From Fasciola hepatica (Eukaryota; Platyhelminthes; Trematoda; Plagiorchiida; Fasciolidae): a stretch of DNA of 64,000 bases. The translations under genes and the position numbers were made by a program. Shown one piece after another: positions 44,802-55,399 of this stretch. Where the stretch lies: contig CANUEZ040000159.1 in the NCBI GenBank assembly GCA_948099385.1, positions 6,590,501-6,654,500 of the forward strand. The letters run 5' to 3'. The notes under the pieces were generated by a model. The model had not been told where the DNA came from and did not search any database. It worked only from the letters and a program-made list of their open reading frames with translations. The number at the start of each line of letters is the position of its first letter. Position 1 is the stretch's first letter.

Positions 44802-45677
44802 TGTGTAAAGTTGATTGGACCTTACTTCGCTGTTTCCTTAGTAAACGCGTGCTTCGGTCCTTCGTACTGCGTGGACCACCTGCACGCTACTCTAATGTGC
44901 GGCACTGCACAAATGTGTTAACCAGAACAGTATTCTCCACGACCCGTGAGAACGAGAAGGCGATTGGGAGAGATAGTGGTTAGCGTGTATTTGGGAGCGT
45001 GCGCAAGAGCAACGGTCAAATGGCAACCGCGCTTGGCAGTCAGCGTTCAGTTAAACAATGAACGTGGTAAAAGTATGAACGAAGATGGCAACCGCTACAG
45101 GGGCCTCCTCCTAGAAGTCCGACGGAGTTGGGCTTCGATCGTGATGGTAAGCCGGAGTTATTGGTTGTCCAGGAACTCCTCATAGCTTGTCCGTCATAAT
45201 GTTGTTGACGTCGAACGACTGCTGATGAGTTTACCGGTGCCTGCACTCTCGAGGTCCGATGTGCGTAGGTCCAGCGGTGTTTTGGCGCCCACGGGTCTCA
45301 TACGCTTGTGAGCCTGAAGATCCCGCGTCAAATCCATCCAAAAGGGCGTCCAGTTGTCGTCTCCAGTACCACGCTGATCGATCGTCCCGTTGTTCAGTGA
45401 GTGGTTGGCTCCCTGAACGTGCACGGGAGTCAGCGGGGCTACGGTTGAAGCCAATGTGACTGTGTAGATCCGTGTGAGAGAGGGCAAGGTAAACTGGAAC
45501 AAAGTAGCTCCTGAGGGCGCCGGCGAAGTTGGACCGTAATAACAACACACGAACGATGTTCGGTGTTGTTGTAGTCGCTAGGAGACCAGAATAAAATGAA
45601 ATCATAATTAGCGATTGTAATTTCATGGGCCTGTCGGTTGGTAAATCCATGGTGAACTTCCTAACTTATTGCTAACA
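44802..45677 (-). repeat. CsRn1-like LTR, 876 bp (between M1 and M0)
   Basis: On the minus strand it starts TGTTAGCAATAAG and ends CTTTACACA, immediately after the pol end of M1. It is the same length as the LTR at 57051-57926. It serves as 3' LTR of M1 and 5' LTR of M0, so the two elements form a tandem sharing one LTR. The long frames inside are not known genes. Confidence 0.85.
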
Positions 45678-45689
45678 GTCGGTTGTAAA

Positions 45690-46580
45690 AGTCGTCACGA
45701 AATCGGCGAAGCGGACGGGATTTCGTAGTTGGCGACCGCGACGGCTACTTCGCGTTTCGGGTACGGTTGGAGAATATAATGGACTATCTGCCGATTAGGC
45801 ACTAGGAGAAATTGGGGTGGTTTGATTAATAACTCGCTCGATGCTTGAGGCGGTCGATAGATACGGTGTCGTGTCGTCCACTGATGTCTATGACAAATAG
45901 TTTTGCCCGACGTTTGTGTTTGGCGCTTGTAGTGGTGGTGCCACGCGATCGACGCGAAGGAATACATGAGTAGCGGTTGCTAACGCAGTTGGGACATAAC
46001 TTGTAGACTGTTGTTCGCGCGGCGGACTGGCCTTGAGCACTCGCATATGCTGCGTAAGGCGCTGAGCATAGTCACCGTAGTCGAAAGTCACGGTTGGTGA
46101 CGGGGCTACCAACTCCCCAGGCAGACGAAGTGTACAGACATATACTAGTACGGCCGGTGTTGTGTGTAACTCCTCCTTAACGGTACTACGCAGGCTTGAG
46201 AGTGCTAATGGTAGTGTTTCACTCCAAAGGGGGTTACCGTTTGCTCGAAGGGCGGCTTTTAATTGCCGGTGGAAACGCTCAACCATACCATCGGCCTGAG
46301 GGTGGTAAGCTGTCGTCTTAACGTGTTGGCAGCTGGGCCTAGCGAGTAGGCTGCCGAAAGCGCCGTCAAAGTGTGGACCACGATCGGTGGTCGCTATTGT
46401 CGGGCAACCGAAATGACTAACCCAACCGGTCAGAAAAGCTTTCGCGGCATCTTCCGACGTGGGACGAGGGATAGGGATGGCCTGCGGCCAGCGAGTAAAA
46501 CGATCCACGCATGTGAGTATGTAAACGTACCCAAGCGAAGGGGGAAGTGGTCCTACGAGGTCGACGTGCACATGACGAAG
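45690..46580 (-). pseudogene. Gypsy M1 integrase, core and C-terminus
   Basis: The frame from about 46571 reads HVDLVGPLPPSLGYVYILTC, RWPQAIPIPRPTSEDAAKAF, TDRGPHFDGAFGSL, KTTAYHPQADGMVERFHRQL and LPLALSSLRS, covering the DDE core (D of CVDRF, D of TDRG, E of VERF present). The end of pol continues in another frame to about 45690. The connection to the upstream finger is broken by a frameshift shared with the other copies (near 46600). Confidence 0.85.
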
Positions 46581-46606
46581 ACGTGTTTCAGGTTCTGGGA
46601 ACCTGG

Positions 46607-47330
46607 CTAACGTGCCTTAGTGTGCCTATGGGTCTTAACACGTTGACACTGCAGACAAGCACGAGCCAATTGACGGGCATTTCGTTTGACATTGTGCCAA
46701 ACAAAACGCTCAGTTACCAGTTTCACCGAGGCAGTCACACCCGGATGAGCCAGATTATGGAGTGTCAGGAACGTAGGATAACGGTGGGCAGCAGGAACTA
46801 CTGGCCTAGGGCGACCTTGCGACACATCGCACACGATGGTATTCTGGGAAGCTGGGATAGGCACTATGGTTAAACTCAAAGAACCGTTTTGTCGAAGTTG
46901 TTCGATGTCGGGGTCCATAGTTTGAGCCTGTGCCATTGCGTCCAAGTTGATGTTAGGCGTTTGTGACAGACTTAGTTGATATACGCGCGATAAGGCGTCT
47001 GCGACGGGATTAAGTACCCCAGAGACGTGTCGTATGTCCACAGTAAACTGTGCAACAAAGTCTAAGTGGCGAATCTCGCGTGGTGAGTATCGATCAGAAG
47101 CTGACTTCAGTGCGTAAATCAAAGGCTTGTGGTCTGTAAACAGCGTGAACGAACGGCCTTCAAGTGCATGCCGAAAATGATGGATTACCAAGTAGATGGC
47201 TAATAACTCCCTACCAAATGTGCTGTACCTAGATTCGGCGAATTGTATGCGCTTGGAGAAGAAGGCTTAAGGTTGCCAAGAGTCATCTACGAACTGTTGC
47301 AGTACTGCTCCGACAGCTGTGTCCGAGGCA
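46607..47330 (-). pseudogene. Gypsy M1 RNase H and integrase HHCC finger
   Basis: From 47191 the frame reads FRHALEGRSFTLFTDHKPLI and VSGVLNPVADALSRV (RNase H), then HNLAHPGVTASVKLVTERF and ARACLQCQRVKTHRH (integrase HHCC). It ends at a TAG just before the frameshift. Upstream, the in-frame TAA after SWQP is shared with M2 and P. Confidence 0.85.
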
Positions 47331-47335
47331 CCCGT

Positions 47336-47714
47336 TGTTACGAACGTTTGAGCAATGCGTAGCCAAATTCGCAACGGATCCCGAAATCAGAAGGCGATTA
47401 TCCGTGATAATTCTACGATACTAGATTATTAAAATAAACAATGACGTAAACAATATACAAACCTCAATAATACGATCACAAAGTCTCAACAACGAGAAAC
47501 CGAATAGCAGCGTGTGAGCAGACAGCACGTGCGTCACGCAGGTCCTGAACAAGGATGTGCCAAAATAGCGCTCTGGGCGCGAACAAACAACAATTGGTCC
47601 AGAAAAACAACCAGTTCGTAAAGACAAGTCAATAGTGTATGGAAATGAGTGATGTTGGGAAAAAACACTGAATCGCGAGGGAAAAAGGGGGATTTTCCAC
47701 GACCGGCTGTTACA
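47336..47714. mobile_element. Solo LTR, 379 bp, with 5-bp target duplication
   Basis: The insertion starts TGTTACGAACG and ends GGCTGTTACA, flanked by CCCGT at 47331-47335 and 47715-47719. M2 and P lack it at the same place (gcacccgtcactacc uninterrupted). Its first bases (cgaacgtttgagc) resemble the BEL/Pao LTR at 53061 (ggaacgtttgagc), so it is probably a BEL/Pao-type solo LTR. It interrupts M1 pol between RT and RNase H. Confidence 0.85.
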
Positions 47715-48341
47715 CCCGTCACTACCGAAATAGGAGCCAAACGGTCGGGGTGTGTAAGGAGTGCTCTGTTGGCGACAGCATCTTTGACCAAGGCGAATGC
47801 GGCTTGTGCCGTGTCGGGAAACACGAACTTTTGCTTACCTCCGCGCAACAGATCCGTGAGGGGTTGCATCATTTCCGCACAGTGAGGAATAAATCGGCGG
47901 TAGAAATTCACCAGGCCGGCAAACTGACGCAACTGGCGAAAAGATTGGGGTTCAAGGTAGTTGCGAATGGCGGAAACTTTATCTGACAGAGGGCGGATAC
48001 CCGAGGATGAAATAGAATGTCCTGTGAAAGTGATATCAGACCGGCCTAATTCGCATTTCGCGATATTGATCGTGACGCCGTGCTGGCTAGGGCGTTCGAA
48101 AAGTGCTCGTAAGTGTGCGACGTGCTCTTGCTCTGAAGAACTAGCCACCAAAATATCATCCGGATGTGCGTGGACATTTTCCAAACCACGAGTTGCCTCG
48201 TGCATGAACCTTTAAAAGGTCTGGGCTGCATTGCTGAGTTCAAACGGCATTCTCAGAAACTCGAACAGCCCGAAAGTTGTAGTGACGACAGTTTTAGGTA
48301 TATCGGCCTCTACTACCGGGATGTGGTTGTACGCACGAACT
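47715..48341 (-). pseudogene. Gypsy M1 partial reverse transcriptase
   Basis: The frame from 48205 reads ENVHAHPDDILVASSSEQEH, FTGHSISSSGIRPLSDK and QFAGLVNFYRRFIPHC. The polymerase loop is HPDD rather than YxDD. The RT starts in mid-domain at 48341, where it is fused directly to the end of the M2 integrase, the mark of a tandem duplication. Confidence 0.85.
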
Positions 48342-49012
48342 GTAGTGGTGGTGCCACGCGATCGACGCGAAGGAATACATGAGTAGCGGTTGCTAACGCA
48401 GTTGGGACATAACTTGTAGACTGTTGTTCGCGCGGCGGACTGGCCTTGAGCACTCGCATATGCTGCGTAAGGCGCTGAGCATAGTCACCGTAGTCGAAAG
48501 TCACGGTTGGTGACGGGGCTACCAACTCCCCAGGCAGACGAAGTGTACAGACATATACTAGTACGGCCGGTGTTGTGTGTAACTCCTCCTTAACGGTACT
48601 ACGCAGGCTTGAGAGTGCTAATGGTAGTGTTTCACTCCAAAGGGGGTTACCGTTTGCTCGAAGGGCGGCTTTTAATTGCCGGTGGAAACGCTCAACCATA
48701 CCATCGGCCTGAGGGTGGTAAGCTGTCGTCTTAACGTGTTGGCAGCTGGGCCTAGCGAGTAGGCTGCCGAAAGCGCCGTCAAAGTGTGGACCACGATCGG
48801 TGGTCGCTATTGTCGGGCAACCGAAATGACTAACCCAACCGGTCAGAAAAGCTTTCGCGGCATCTTCCGACGTGGGACGAGGGATAGGGATGGCCTGCGG
48901 CCAGCGAGTAAAACGATCCACGCATGTGAGTATGTAAACGTACCCAAGCGAAGGGGGAAGTGGTCCTACGAGGTCGACGTGCACATGACGAAGACGTGTT
49001 TCAGGTTCTGGG
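48342..49012 (-). pseudogene. Gypsy M2 integrase, core
   Basis: Same reading as the M1 integrase (offset 2413). It is cut at RVDRVAPPLQ, where M1 RT begins; the C-terminal pol end and a 3' LTR are absent here because the sequence passes into M1. Confidence 0.85.
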
Positions 49013-49019
49013 AACCTGG

Positions 49020-49676
49020 CTAACGTGCCTTAGTGTGCCTATGGGTCTTAACACGTTGACACTGCAGACAAGCACGAGCCAATTGACGGGCATTTCGTTT
49101 GACATTGTGCCAAACAAAACGCTCAGTTACCAGTTTCACCGAGGCAGTCACACCCGGATGAGCCAGATTATGGAGTGTCAGGAACGTAGGATAACGGTGG
49201 GCAGCAGGAACTACTGGCCTAGGGCGACCTTGCGACACATCGCACACGATGGTATTCTGGGAAGCTGGGATAGGCACTATGGTTAAACTCAAAGAACCGT
49301 TTTGTCGAAGTTGTTCGATGTCGGGGTCCATAGTTTGAGCCTGTGCCATTGCGTCCAAGTTGATGTTAGGCGTTTGTGACAGACTTAGTTGATATACGCG
49401 CGATAAGGCGTCTGCGACGGGATTAAGTACCCCAGAGACGTGTCGTATGTCCACAGTAAACTGTGCAACAAAGTCTAAGTGGCGAATCTCGCGTGGTGAG
49501 TATCGATCAGAAGCTGACTTCAGTGCGTAAATCAAAGGCTTGTGGTCTGTAAACAGCGTGAACGAACGGCCTTCAAGTGCATGCCGAAAATGATGGATTA
49601 CCAAGTAGATGGCTAATAACTCCCTACCAAATGTGCTGTACCTAGATTCGGCGAATTGTATGCGCTTGGAGAAGAA
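49020..49676 (-). pseudogene. Gypsy M2 RNase H and integrase HHCC finger
   Basis: Reads as in M1, with TDHKPLIYALK, DALSRV, and the HHCC finger ending CLQCQRVKTH. It is bounded by the shared TAA upstream and the shared frameshift downstream. Confidence 0.85.
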
Positions 49677-49679
49677 GGC

Positions 49680-50234
49680 TTAAGGTTGCCAAGAGTCATC
49701 TACGAACTGTTGCAGTACTGCTCCGACAGCTGTGTCCGAGGCACCCGTCACTACCGAAATAGGAGCCAAAGGGTCGGGGTGTGTAAGGAGTGCTCTGTTG
49801 GCGACAGCATCTTTGACCAAGGCGAATGCGGCTTGTGCCGTCTCGGGAAACACGAACTTTTGCTTACCTCCGCGCAACAGCTCCGTGAGGGGTTGCATCA
49901 TTTCCGCACAGTGAGGAATAAATCGGCGGTAGAAATTCACCAGGCCGGCAAACTGACGCAACTGGCGAAAAGATTGGGGTTCAAGGTAGTTGCGAATGGC
50001 GGAAACTTTATCTGACAGAGGGCGGATACCCGAGGATGAAATAGAATGTCCTGTGAAAGTGATATCAGACCGGCCTAATTCGCATTTCGCGATATTGATC
50101 GTGACGCCGTGCTGGCTAGGGCGTTCGAAAAGTGCTCGTAAGTGTGCGACGTGCTCTTGCTCTGAAGAACTAGCCACCAAAATATCATCCGGATGTGCGT
50201 GGACATTTTCCAAACCACGAGTTGCCTCGTGCAT
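49680..50234 (-). pseudogene. Gypsy M2 RT, palm and connection
   Basis: The open frame starts after the shared TAA (AAQTF-stop-RFMHE) with HPDDILVAS, and runs to ASDTAVGAVLQQFVDDSWQP before the second shared TAA. RNase H begins at the DTAVG segment. The HPDD loop means both RT strands of evidence, stop codons and active site, point to inactivity. Confidence 0.88.
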
Positions 50235-50240
50235 GAACCT

Positions 50241-50687
50241 TTAAAAGGTCTGGGCTGCATTGCTGAGTTCAAACGGCATTCTCAGAAACTCGAACAGCCC
50301 GAAAGTTGTAGTGACGACAGTTTTAGGTATATCGGCCTCTACTACCGGGATGTGGTTGTACGCACGAACTGAATCGATACGGCTGAAGACGGAGCAACCT
50401 GATAAAGACGAAGTAAGATCCTGTATATGGGGAATTGGGTATTGGTCAGGGACGGTGACTTTGTTGAGCGCTCTGTAATCACCACAGAGTCGTCGGTCGC
50501 CGCTAGGTTTAGGGACCATATGAAGAGGGGAAGCCCAAGGGCTACTGGAAGGGCGTATTATACCCAGTTCTAGCATATGTTCGAATTCGGCCTGTGCAAC
50601 ACGAAGCTTGTCCGGTACTGACCGACGCGGCCTACTGAACACTGGGGGTCCCTTAGTATCGATATGATGAGTGACACTGTTGGTCAC
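50241..50687 (-). pseudogene. Gypsy M2 RT, fingers and motif A
   Basis: Reads [75 protein letters not shown] (motif A aspartate present) and FGLFEFLRMPFELSNAAQTF, then TAA. All are diagnostic of Ty3/Gypsy RT. The joint with protease is frameshifted near 50690. Confidence 0.9.
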
Positions 50688-51232
50688 TGCTGGGAGAGGC
50701 CCTGCCTGCCGAAACTTGGCCGGGTAGGCGGCGATGAGTTCGCCATCAGGTTGGTGCGCCGGTGGTTGAACGTAAAAGGCGTGACGTAATTCACTCGCGA
50801 ATTATAGCCCGCCACAGCGAGAGTGGTCTGACGATCCACCACTCTGCGGCGCCGTGCATCAACTAACAAGTCAAAGTGTTGCAGGAAATCAATGTCCGGA
50901 ATTGGGTACGGGACGTTGGCGATGATGAATACCCAACAAAAATTACGCTTTAAACCCAAGTTTGAGGTGAGCGACCGCTGGTCAAACGTTGGGATGGCCT
51001 TGCCATTGGCAGCATCTAGTGTTTGGGCCTGCGGTGTGCTATTGTCGTCTTTCGCTCGGGGGAGGACGCTCACTTCGGCACCGGTATCTACAAGGAATAG
51101 GTTATTTGAAATGATTTCCCTTACGTTCAAAAGACGACTATTGGTGTGATACCCGCCTTCGTGGGTCGCCACCACGGGCCGGGGGCTTAGTTTCCCTGAT
51201 GAGCACCGGGAAACGTACATCCTGGTTCGCAT
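50684..51232 (-). pseudogene. Gypsy M2 aspartic protease
   Basis: NNLFLVDTGAEVSVLPRAK contains the retroviral-type DTGA active site. The stretch PYPIPDIDFLQHFDLLVDA is the second conserved region (usually I-G-x-D-FL). The frame overlaps the gag end by about 45 nt in the -1 frame, so pol was probably reached by -1 frameshifting. The protease cleaves the Gag-Pol polyprotein. This part looks intact, but the frame ends before RT. Confidence 0.85.
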
Positions 51233-51984
51233 CGTTTGGCTCCCTCACCAAAGCGACTGTGGTATTTACAATAACGTTCTTTCAAAGAGCCAAAATGTCT
51301 TCGCGATGACGGACTATGGAGCCTGGGTGAGCGTGCGCGGTGCTGCTCCTGTGACCCACTTTTTACTGTTAGGCGTTGCAGGCTCGCGTCAATTCTAGAC
51401 AAAACTGACGCTAGGTCGCTAGATGTTGGCAAGGCAGGCACCGTTGCGACGGAGGGCCTGGTTACTCCAGCTACAGCGGGTTTGATTCGTGACATAATGT
51501 CACCAGCTATCGCGTCAACTAACTCCAGCGAGCATTTGCGCATGGAACTTAGTAAAACTGGAATGTTATGCGGCAAACGCTGCAGCCAAAGTTCCCTTAA
51601 GAGCGGGTCCTCGCCTATTGTCGGTCCTCTCAAGAGCTGCATCTCACGCAGCAGTTCGGAGGGCTTCCTACTTCCAAGCTGAACGTTTTGAAGTTGTTGC
51701 ATACGTTGTTCTTGCTTTGGGGTCATGCGGGCAATGACAGCCTCCTTTAAAGCCTCGTGGCTTCGGGAAGAGAGTATTACGTCCCTTACTTGCATTGTGA
51801 CCTCTGGCGGGAGGCGGCCTACTACCCACCTGAAACGGCTGGCGTCACTGGTTATACGGCAGTTTTCGAATTCTAACCCGACCAGCGTGAACCAGAGTTC
51901 TGGATCAGCAGGTGTGAATGCCGGTATGTGCAGCGTGATCGCCCCAACGGTGGGGTCTGAGCAGGGTTTCCGTTCAGTAGACAT
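51187..51984 (-). CDS. CsRn1-like Gag of M2
   Basis: The likely start is the ATG at 51984 (MSTERKPCSDP), giving about 265 residues; an upstream in-frame ATG at 52032 gives a hydrophobic lead and seems less likely. The capsid-like region contains LHIPAFTPADPELWFTLVG, FRWVVGRLPPEV, RMQQLQNVQLGSRKPSELL and RELWLQRLPHNIPVLL. Near the C-terminus CKYHSRFGEGAKRCEPGC forms a CX2HX9CX3C finger, the unusual CHCC type reported for CsRn1-clade Gag (established), instead of CCHC. Gag has no internal stop, unlike pol of the same copy. Confidence 0.88.
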   Translation of the reverse strand: MSTERKPCSDPTVGAITLHIPAFTPADPELWFTLVGLEFENCRITSDASRFRWVVGRLPPEVTMQVRDVILSSRSHEALKEAVIARMTPKQEQRMQQLQNVQLGSRKPSELLREMQLLRGPTIGEDPLLRELWLQRLPHNIPVLLSSMRKCSLELVDAIAGDIMSRIKPAVAGVTRPSVATVPALPTSSDLASVLSRIDASLQRLTVKSGSQEQHRARSPRLHSPSSRRHFGSLKERYCKYHSRFGEGAKRCEPGCTFPGAHQGN

Positions 51985-52229
51985 AGCGATTGCTTTATAG
52001 AACACAGACGGGAAAAAGAAACCAACGATCAAAAGGGCACTATAATCTTCGCGAGAAAATAAAAAAAATCACGATCAATTAGACACCAAAAATATGTGTG
52101 GACAAAAAAAATTATTTGGTAAACCGACCAAACTAAATAAATCAACAGATAGGGAAACAATAAAACACAAAAACGTACGCAGACGGGACCTTGAACGGTA
52201 GAAAACAAGGAAACTCACGTGACCTGGGG

Positions 52230-52247
52230 ATCACGTCGGGCTCACCA
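52230..52247 (-). promoter_or_regulatory. Primer-binding site, tRNA-Trp type
   Basis: Two bases inside the M2 5' LTR edge, the plus-strand bases atcacgtcgggctcacca match the usual metazoan tRNA-Trp 3' end at 17 of 18 positions. This primes minus-strand cDNA synthesis. tRNA-Trp use is characteristic of CsRn1-type elements. Confidence 0.8.
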
Positions 52248-52249
52248 AT

Positions 52250-52552
52250 TGTGGGGTTGGTTAGACCCTACTTCGCGGTTTCCTTAGTAAACGCGTGCTT
52301 CGGTCCTTCGTACTGCGTGGACCACCTGTACGTTACTCTAATGTGCGGCACTGCACAAATGTGTTAACCAGAACAGTATTCTCCACGACCCGTGAGAACG
52401 AGAAGGCGATTGGGAGAGATAGTGGTTAGCGTGTATTTGGGAGCGTGCGTGAGAGCGTGCGCAAGAGCAACGGTCAAATGGCAACCGCGCTTGGCAGTCA
52501 GCGTTCAGTTAAACAATGAACGTGGTAAAAGTATGAACGAAGATGGCAACCG
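52250..52552 (-). repeat. Truncated 5' LTR of M2 (303 bp)
   Basis: Homologous to the 52250-side of the 876-bp LTRs, but it stops at 52552, where inverted (plus-strand) gag/protease sequence of copy P begins. It carries the 12-bp longer form (gcgtgcgtgagagcgtgcgc) also present in the M3 LTR. Its terminal bases (tgtggggttggttagac) differ from the other LTRs (tgtgtaaagttgattggac). Confidence 0.85.
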
Positions 52553-53060
52553 CTTCATTATTGTAAATACCACAGTCGCATCGGTGAGGGAGCCAAACGA
52601 TGCGAACCAGGATGTACGTTTCCCGGTGCTCATCAGAGAAACTAAACCCCCGGCCCGTGGTGGCGACCCACGAAGCCGGGTATCAGACCAACAGTCGTCT
52701 TTTGAACGTAAAGGACATCATTTCAAATAACCTATTCCTTGTAGATACCGGTGCCGAAGTGAGCGTCCTCCCCCGAGCGAAAGACGACAATAGCACACCG
52801 CAGGCCCAAACACTAGGTGCTGCCAATGACACGGCCATCCCAACGTTTGACCAGCGGTCGCTCACCTTAAACTTGGGTTTAAAGCGTAATTTTCGTCCCG
52901 TACCCAATTCTGGGCATTGACTTCCTGCAACACTTTGGATTGTTAGTTGATGCACGTCGCCGCAGAGTGGTGAATCGTCAGACCTTTTCTCGCTGTTGCG
53001 GGCTATAATTCGCGAGTGAATCACGTCACGCCTTTTACGTTCAACCACCGGCATACCAAC
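52553..53060 (+). pseudogene. Gypsy P gag end and protease fragment
   Basis: Plus-strand reverse complement of M2 51265-50760, with SNNLFLVDTGAEVSVLPRAK and a frameshift after LGLKRNF. At 53060 the frame is cut by the BEL/Pao LTR insertion and pol resumes at 54327. The left edge is a sharp inversion junction with the M2 LTR. Confidence 0.85.
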
Positions 53061-54320
53061 TGTAAAGCCTAGCCACCGGAACGTTTGAGCGACACGTAGC
53101 AACCAATTTCGACACAATTCAAAACAAAGTCGATTCCAAATAGCTACGGTACTATATACAGAAAAGTAATTAATTTTACAATAATCAAAACTCAATAGTG
53201 TTCCTTCTGGGCTCTTTCACTCCAAATTGGACAACAAATGATCAACTGCAGCTGGGTTACAGCAAAAGGTTAGATACAGCAGATGATATTACCGAATACA
53301 GTCCGTACCGTCCAATCACTGAAGAGGTGCTGCTGTATAGCATTACTCAGCGGTTGTGAAATGAATGGGGAAAAGACAAATGTCACGGTGTAATGCTATT
53401 TCCATAGGGATTGATAAATTTCTTTCATTGTAGAATGCTGACCGGTTTTACTTCTTTCCTCTGTTTTTGTTTAGTCGTGCTATTTAATTTAATTTGGTGA
53501 GTTTTGATTAGCCCACTGGTCATATATAAACGTTTCTGAGCCGCAGTTCCGACAGTCGGCTGCCGCGTGCTGCACGGCGCGCCGAGTGGTCGGTCGTGGC
53601 GTGTTCGGGGAAGTGGTCGTCGATGGTCTAGCATGAGGATGCTCAGAGGGTACAGTGTACGACTAGTTGACAAAGGATATTTCCTTTGCGTAGCTAATTC
53701 ATGGGAATCATTCGGTGGTAATTTAGCGGTTAAAGTCGAGAAGATCGCCAATACTGTACTGGTATTTTAAGCGACTGAGCGAAATTGGAGTTATCTTTAC
53801 CTAGGTTCTATGAGTTCAATATTTACTCATTCTAAAAACAAACTAGAGCTGTCTATAACTATTGTTACATGCTTTCCCCAGTTTCTTAGACTACAATCCA
53901 AAGTAATGCAGAAATTTGTAAACCCTACCTCCTCAGCATTAAAAAACGGAACGGCCATTGAAAAAAGGGAAAAACCATAAACCTAAACCAATATTCCTTT
54001 ACCAACACATCAAGTAGTTCAATCCCACCTTACAAATTTAATAATGAAATAAACTGCCCATGGCGTACACAGAAACCATCTTAGAAACGGCGGTTGCTCA
54101 AAAAAAATTGGACTAATTGGACGCTACCAAATACAGTCACAACGAAATTCAAGCTGAGCGACTCTCGCTCGAGGCACCGATAGGAGTCCGGTTTGTGACA
54201 AAGATTTAAAGAAATAAAACAAACAATCAGAACTCCAGCAAAGATAGTTCATACGAATGATAAATGTTGTTTGTAATATGGATGCTAATGCATGGAACGG
54301 GATTTCCTGAACTCCATTAA
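53061..54320 (-). mobile_element. Solo BEL/Pao LTR with a nested 835-bp insertion
   Basis: Both outer parts (53061-53303 and 54125-54320) are the reverse complement of the BEL/Pao LTR at 62210-62634. Flanking ACCAAC at 53055-53060 and 54321-54326 is a target duplication. M2 has the empty site. No BEL coding sequence lies between, so LTR-LTR recombination probably removed it before or after the nested insertion. Confidence 0.82.
53304..54138. mobile_element. Unidentified insertion inside the BEL LTR
   Basis: It is bounded by near-identical 14-bp sequences taccgaatacagtc (53290-53303) and taccaaatacagtc (54125-54138), while the 62210 LTR is uninterrupted here. It contains a TATA-like catatataaacg near 53524, a GC-rich start-like region, and an A-rich right end with aaaaaaaattgg. 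No coding family was recognised. The long target duplication suggests LINE-mediated insertion. Confidence 0.65.
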
Positions 54321-54326
54321 ACCAAC

Positions 54327-54835
54327 CTTATGGCGAACTCATCGCCGCCTACCCGGCCAAGTTTCGGCAGGCAGGGCCTCTCCCAGCAGTGACCAACAGT
54401 GTCACTCATCATATCGATACTAAGGGACCCCCAGTGTTCAGTAGGCCGCGTCGGTCAGTACCGGACAAGCTTCGTGTTGCACAGGCCGAATTCGAACATA
54501 TGCTAGAACTGGGTATAATACGCCCTTCCAGTAGCCCTTGGGCTTCCCCTCTTCATATGGTCCCTAAACCTAGCGGCGACCGACGACTCTGTGGTGATTA
54601 CAGAGCGCTCAACAAAGTCACCGTCCCTGACCAATACCCAATTCCCCATATACAGGATCTTACTTCGTCTTTATCAGGTTGCTCCGTCTTCAGCCGTATC
54701 GATTCAGTTCGTGCGTACAACCACATCCCGGTAGTAGAGGCCGATATACCTAAAACTGTCGTCACTACAACTTTCGGGCTGTTCGAGTTTCTGAGAATGC
54801 CGTTTGAACTCAGCAATGCAGCCCAGACCTTTTAA
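54327..54835 (+). pseudogene. Gypsy P RT, fingers and motif A
   Basis: Plus-strand equivalent of the M2 frame at 50687-50241, ending at the same TAA after AAQTF. It resumes at tatggcgaactcatcgcc right after the BEL LTR target duplication. Confidence 0.88.
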
Positions 54836-54841
54836 AGGTTC

Positions 54842-55396
54842 ATGCACGAGGCAACTCGTGGTTTGGAAAATGTCCACGCACATCCGGATGATATTTTGGT
54901 GGCTAGTTCTTCAGAGCAAGAGCACGTCGCACACTTACGAGCACTTTTCGAACGCCCTAGCCAGCACGGCGTCACGATCAATATCGCGAAATGCGAATTA
55001 GGCCGGTCTGATATCACTTTCACAGGACATTCTATTTCATCCTCGGGTATCCGCCCTCTGTCAGATAAAGTTTCCGCCATTCGCAACTACCTTGAACCCC
55101 AATCTTTTCGCCAGTTGCGTCAGTTTGCCGGCCTGGTGAATTTCTACCGCCGATTTATTCCTCACTGTGCGGGAATGATGCAACCCCTCACGGAGCTGTT
55201 GCGCGGAGGTAAGCAAAAGTTCGTGTTTCCCGAGACGGCACAAGCCGCATTCGCCTTGGTCAAAGATGCTGTCGCCAACAGAGCACTCCTTACACACCCC
55301 GACCCTTTGGCTCCTATTTCGGTAGTGACGGGTGCCTCGGACACAGCTGTCGGAGCAGTACTGCAACAGTTCGTAGATGACTCTTGGCAACCTTAA
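54842..55396 (+). pseudogene. Gypsy P RT, palm and connection
   Basis: Same reading as M2 49680-50234, including the HPDD loop and the TAA after SWQP; one residue differs (HCAGMMQ versus HCAEMMQ). Confidence 0.88.
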
Positions 55397-55399
55397 GCC

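Noticed and set aside
45215..45260. Hammerhead-like ctgatgag inside the Gypsy LTR
   Set aside because: No GAAA core or pairing stems follow within range.
45194..45650. 118- and 139-codon frames inside the 876-bp LTR, repeated in every copy
   Set aside because: They lie wholly within the LTR and have no protein family features. Conservation follows from duplication.
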